Part shown: piece after piece, positions 61,597-64,000 of the stretch | Layout of the letters: the number at the start of each line of letters is the position of its first letter | Position numbering within the stretch: the first letter of the stretch is position 1 | NCBI RefSeq assembly: GCF_008386395.1 | Contig: NZ_CP043761.1 | Span: 5,084,001 to 5,148,000, forward strand | Direction of reading: 5' to 3' | DNA: 64,000 nucleotides | From: Paenibacillus sp. 37 | GTDB taxonomy: Bacteria > Bacillota > Bacilli > Paenibacillales > Paenibacillaceae | Notes under the pieces: generated by a model | The model's input: the letters and a program-made list of their open reading frames with translations, nothing else | What the model was told of the DNA's origin: nothing | The model's database searches: none | Position numbers and translations under genes: made by a program

Positions 61597-62769
61597 ATGA
61601 ACTTTGCCAAACGAATGGATCATTTCAATGAAGGAATTTTCACCCGGTTGCTGGAGATCAAACGCCGCAGACTGGAGAACGGGCAGCCCGTTATTGATCT
61701 CAGTGTGGGTACGCCGAATATCCCACCTGCGCAGCATATTATAACTGCACTATGCGAGGCCGCTGCAGATCCGGCTAATTATATATATGCTGTGAATGAT
61801 CAGAGTGAGTTGCTGCAAGCTACAAGCGATTGGTACAAGCAGCGTTATCAGGTCGAGTTAGACCCGGCAACACAGATCTGTTCCTTGCTCGGTTCACAGG
61901 AAGGACTGGCACATATATCCCTCTCCATTGTCGATGAAGGTGATCTGGTGCTCGTCCCTGACCCCTGCTATCCCGTCTTTGCGGATGGACCGTTACTGGC
62001 AGGTGCAGAACTGTATTATATGCCGCAAAAAGAAGAAAACGGGTATGTTATTCAGCTTCAGGATATACCGGAAGATATCGCTCAACGAGCAAAATTCATG
62101 CTGGTCTCCTATCCCAACAATCCGACAACCGCGATGGCACCGGATCAGTTCTATCTTGACCTGATTGCCTTTGCGAAGAAGTATGATATTATCGTGCTCC
62201 ACGATAACGCGTACAGCGAACTCGTATTTGACGGAAAGTCATGTGGAAGCTTCCTTGCGTTCCCTGGCGCCATGGACGTCGGTGTGGAATTCAATTCCCT
62301 GTCAAAAACGTACGGACTGGCAGGAGCTCGAATCGGCTTCTGTGTGGGCAATACAACCATGGTCTCCATGCTGAAAAAGCTAAAATCCAATATGGATTAC
62401 GGGATGTTCCTACCGATCCAAAAAGCAGCAATTGCCGCCATTACCGGTGATCAATCGGAGGTTGAACGGGTCAGAGCTATATATGAACAACGTAGAGACA
62501 TCCTCTGTGAGGGCTTCAGCCAACTCGGTTGGCCTATTGCCAAACCGGAAGCTACCATGTTTGTCTGGAGTCGCATTCCAGCTCACTACGACAGCTCAGA
62601 GCAATTTGCCATGGATCTGGTCACACATGCGGGTGTCATTGCAACCCCAGGTAGTGCCTTTGGTCCTTCAGGCGAAGGTTACGTTCGATTCGCGCTTGTT
62701 CAGGATGTTGAAGTACTGCAGCAAGCTGTGGAATCTGTCAATCACAGCGGGATACTGAAAACCAGCTAA
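61597..62769 (+). CDS. PLP-dependent aminotransferase, class I/II
   Basis: A 390-residue fold-type I aminotransferase. The PLP Lys is in SLSKTYGLAGARIG (near residue 236), with HDNAYSELVFDG and SYPNNPTTAMAP as other cofactor contacts. The sequence belongs to the LL-diaminopimelate/alanine-type aminotransferase branch (IDLSVGTPNIPPAQHII). It transfers amino groups between amino acids and 2-oxoacids; the exact substrate is not predictable. GGAGGCTGAATCATCATC precedes the ATG; the spacing is somewhat long. It is followed by a large terminator. Confidence 0.92.
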   Translation: MNFAKRMDHFNEGIFTRLLEIKRRRLENGQPVIDLSVGTPNIPPAQHIITALCEAAADPANYIYAVNDQSELLQATSDWYKQRYQVELDPATQICSLLGSQEGLAHISLSIVDEGDLVLVPDPCYPVFADGPLLAGAELYYMPQKEENGYVIQLQDIPEDIAQRAKFMLVSYPNNPTTAMAPDQFYLDLIAFAKKYDIIVLHDNAYSELVFDGKSCGSFLAFPGAMDVGVEFNSLSKTYGLAGARIGFCVGNTTMVSMLKKLKSNMDYGMFLPIQKAAIAAITGDQSEVERVRAIYEQRRDILCEGFSQLGWPIAKPEATMFVWSRIPAHYDSSEQFAMDLVTHAGVIATPGSAFGPSGEGYVRFALVQDVEVLQQAVESVNHSGILKTS

Positions 62770-62801
62770 CAGGAACATCGTTAGTATGCGCTCAACCATC
62801 A

Positions 62802-62883
62802 ATCCCCTCAAGGTCTACAGGGAGTATGAGCTTCACGTTTGATAACGTGATCTCTGCTTCTTGTAGACCAGAGGGGATTTTGT
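62802..62883 (+). terminator. Large nested terminator of the aminotransferase gene
   Basis: ATCCCCTCAAGGTCTACA (62802-62819) pairs with TGTAGACCAGAGGGGAT (62862-62878) and is followed by TTTTGTC. An inner hairpin CACGTT/AACGTG lies at 62834-62849. Confidence 0.7.
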
Positions 62884-63012
62884 CATTTGGTGCAGGACCA
62901 GACATTCAATGGATAATGCTACTTGTGTTGTGCCTTCTAGGGTCCGACAAACCATCGATGAGGACCGGTTAAACGGATTTTTAAGCTGGTAGCTAAATGT
63001 TGAAAAGGCATA

Positions 63013-63042
63013 GCAAAAAGCCTGCTCGGGGAGCAGGCTTCC
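63013..63042 (-). terminator. Terminator of the siderophore permease gene
   Basis: On the minus strand AAGCCTGCTC and GAGCAGGCTT form a ten-base perfect stem with a three-base loop, followed by TTTGC, starting 12 bases past the stop. Confidence 0.85.
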
Positions 63043-63054
63043 GGTTTCAACCAT

Positions 63055-64000
63055 TTATACAGACTTTCGCCAGTTAGAACGATACATGAGATACAGGAAG
63101 TACGGTGTTCCAATGATCGCAATGAGTATGCCTGATGGAATCTCTGTCGGTGCCATGACGGTTCTGCCGATGGTATCAGCGAGCACCAGCATGACTGCAC
63201 CCGCTAATGCGGATAGGAACATGGATCGTCTTAACTTATTCCCCGTCAGTAGCCGTACCATATGTGGTGCAATCAGGCCGATAAAACCAACGGTTCCTAC
63301 GCAAGCAACAGCACCTGCTGCAAGTAATACACCAACTGTCATGGCTAATAATCGTGTACGACGTACTCCGAGACCAAGCCCGGATGCACTATTGTCGTCA
63401 AATACCAGCAGTTCGAATCTGCGTGCCAGCCACCAAGCCACCGGTACCAGAATAACTAAAAATAATCCGATAACCCTCACCTGTTCCCAGGTACGAGCAT
63501 AGGTGCTTCCTGTCAGCCAGATATATCCGCTGCTACCGTATACCGCACCACGGACAATCAGAATCTGAATACCTGCTCCAGCAATGGCAGACATCGCGAT
63601 CCCCAGTAACACAACCGCCGAAGGGTTCAGTCCTTTCTTCCAGGCGAGGGAGAACACCACCACTGCAGCAATGGCTGCACCGATGATTGCCGCAATTGGC
63701 AGCAAGTATATCGGAAGACCCGGCCATAAGATGATGACCATCATCGCTCCAAGCCCTGCACCTGAGGACACACCAACAATTGAAGCATCTGCCAGCGGGT
63801 TACGTACCGCCATCTGAATAAGCACACCACTAATTGCCAGTGCAGCTCCTGCACCTGCGGCAACAAGTGTACGCGGAATCCGAAGCTGAATTAGCGCGGA
63901 GAACAGTCCATCCGATTGGAACAGACTTGGTAACCAATCGGCCAGCGGAATTCGCATACCGCCAAACATCGTACTGAGCAAGATAAGCACGACCGTTATG
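63055..64000 (-). CDS. Iron-siderophore ABC permease (FecCD family), start beyond window
   Basis: A FecCD/BtuC-type permease whose reading stays open to the window edge; a GTG at 63990 is not the real start, because only half of the first helix would be kept. Visible are LRIPRTLVAAGAGAALAISGVLIQMAVRNPLADASIVGVSSGAGLG and the C-terminal GTVGFIGLIAPHMVRLLTG. It is the membrane part of a siderophore importer separate from the one at 10.4 kb; the subunit encoded here ends an operon that continues to the right. The terminator lies directly after it. Confidence 0.92.
   Translation of the reverse strand, partial: ITVVLILLSTMFGGMRIPLADWLPSLFQSDGLFSALIQLRIPRTLVAAGAGAALAISGVLIQMAVRNPLADASIVGVSSGAGLGAMMVIILWPGLPIYLLPIAAIIGAAIAAVVVFSLAWKKGLNPSAVVLLGIAMSAIAGAGIQILIVRGAVYGSSGYIWLTGSTYARTWEQVRVIGLFLVILVPVAWWLARRFELLVFDDNSASGLGLGVRRTRLLAMTVGVLLAAGAVACVGTVGFIGLIAPHMVRLLTGNKLRRSMFLSALAGAVMLVLADTIGRTVMAPTEIPSGILIAIIGTPYFLYLMYRSNWRKSV

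Overview
The window looks like a chromosomal segment of a Paenibacillus-type Firmicute. The evidence is a complete sporulation sigma-K gene, a collagen-like spore-surface protein, strong GGAGG-type ribosome sites with ATG/GTG/TTG starts, Fur and CcpA (cre) boxes of the Bacillus kind, and a GH43 xylanolytic enzyme carrying a CBM36 module, a family first described from Paenibacillus polymyxa. No rRNA, tRNA, CRISPR array, transposase, integrase or phage block was found. All coordinates and alignments were read by hand; no database search was possible.

Layout. 0-2.5 kb: start of an NRPS (C domain plus the beginning of an A domain, running off the left edge) behind a small membrane protein. 2.7-4.3 kb: Rrf2/YwnA-type regulator and an NmrA-like oxidoreductase with matching operators. 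4.4-9.5 kb: KptA, an Imm48-like protein, a Hanks-type kinase, an alpha/beta hydrolase, RNase H and a DUF421 protein. 9.6-12.7 kb: Fur-controlled siderophore ABC importer whose binding-protein gene is frameshifted. 12.8-18.8 kb: MarR-controlled hydrolase, MFS pump, Lrp regulator opposite a serine hydrolase, and an amino-acid permease. 18.9-20.9 kb: a long hairpin repeat, a decayed sigK fragment and intact sigK. 21-30 kb: secreted CE1 esterase, a large secreted discoidin-type protein, MFS, ADP-ribosylglycohydrolase, and a HAD phosphatase plus mannitol-1-phosphate dehydrogenase operon. 30-33.7 kb: lipoproteins, a polysaccharide deacetylase and an EamA transporter.

33.7-41.3 kb is the most unusual part. 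It starts with a complete rhodanese-type sulfurtransferase gene (sseA-like). Three further, progressively shorter copies of only its 3' end follow at 36.4, 38.3 and 41.2 kb. Each has its own downstream hairpin, and different accessory genes lie between the copies: a secreted acetamidase; a CPBP protease with TetR; and an immunity-like protein with a phosphotransferase and an ankyrin protein. This looks like repeated gene-cassette accretion at the 3' end of a housekeeping gene, with no recombinase in sight.

41.3-46 kb: FAD oxidoreductase, HxlR/DoxX pair, a relic of a siderophore-binding protein gene, and spore-surface proteins. 46-57.2 kb: polysaccharide-degradation genes (two GH43 enzymes behind a cre site and a coupled leader ORF, then a six-discoidin-domain GH81 beta-1,3-glucanase), interrupted by a divergent HxlR/flavodoxin-like reductase pair with a 41-bp symmetric operator. 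57.3-64 kb: an SDR protein lacking its catalytic Tyr, an LRR protein, a chemoreceptor, an aminotransferase and a siderophore permease running off the right edge.

Taken together the genes suggest a soil or plant-associated spore former that degrades arabinoxylan and beta-glucan, scavenges iron and exports many small molecules.
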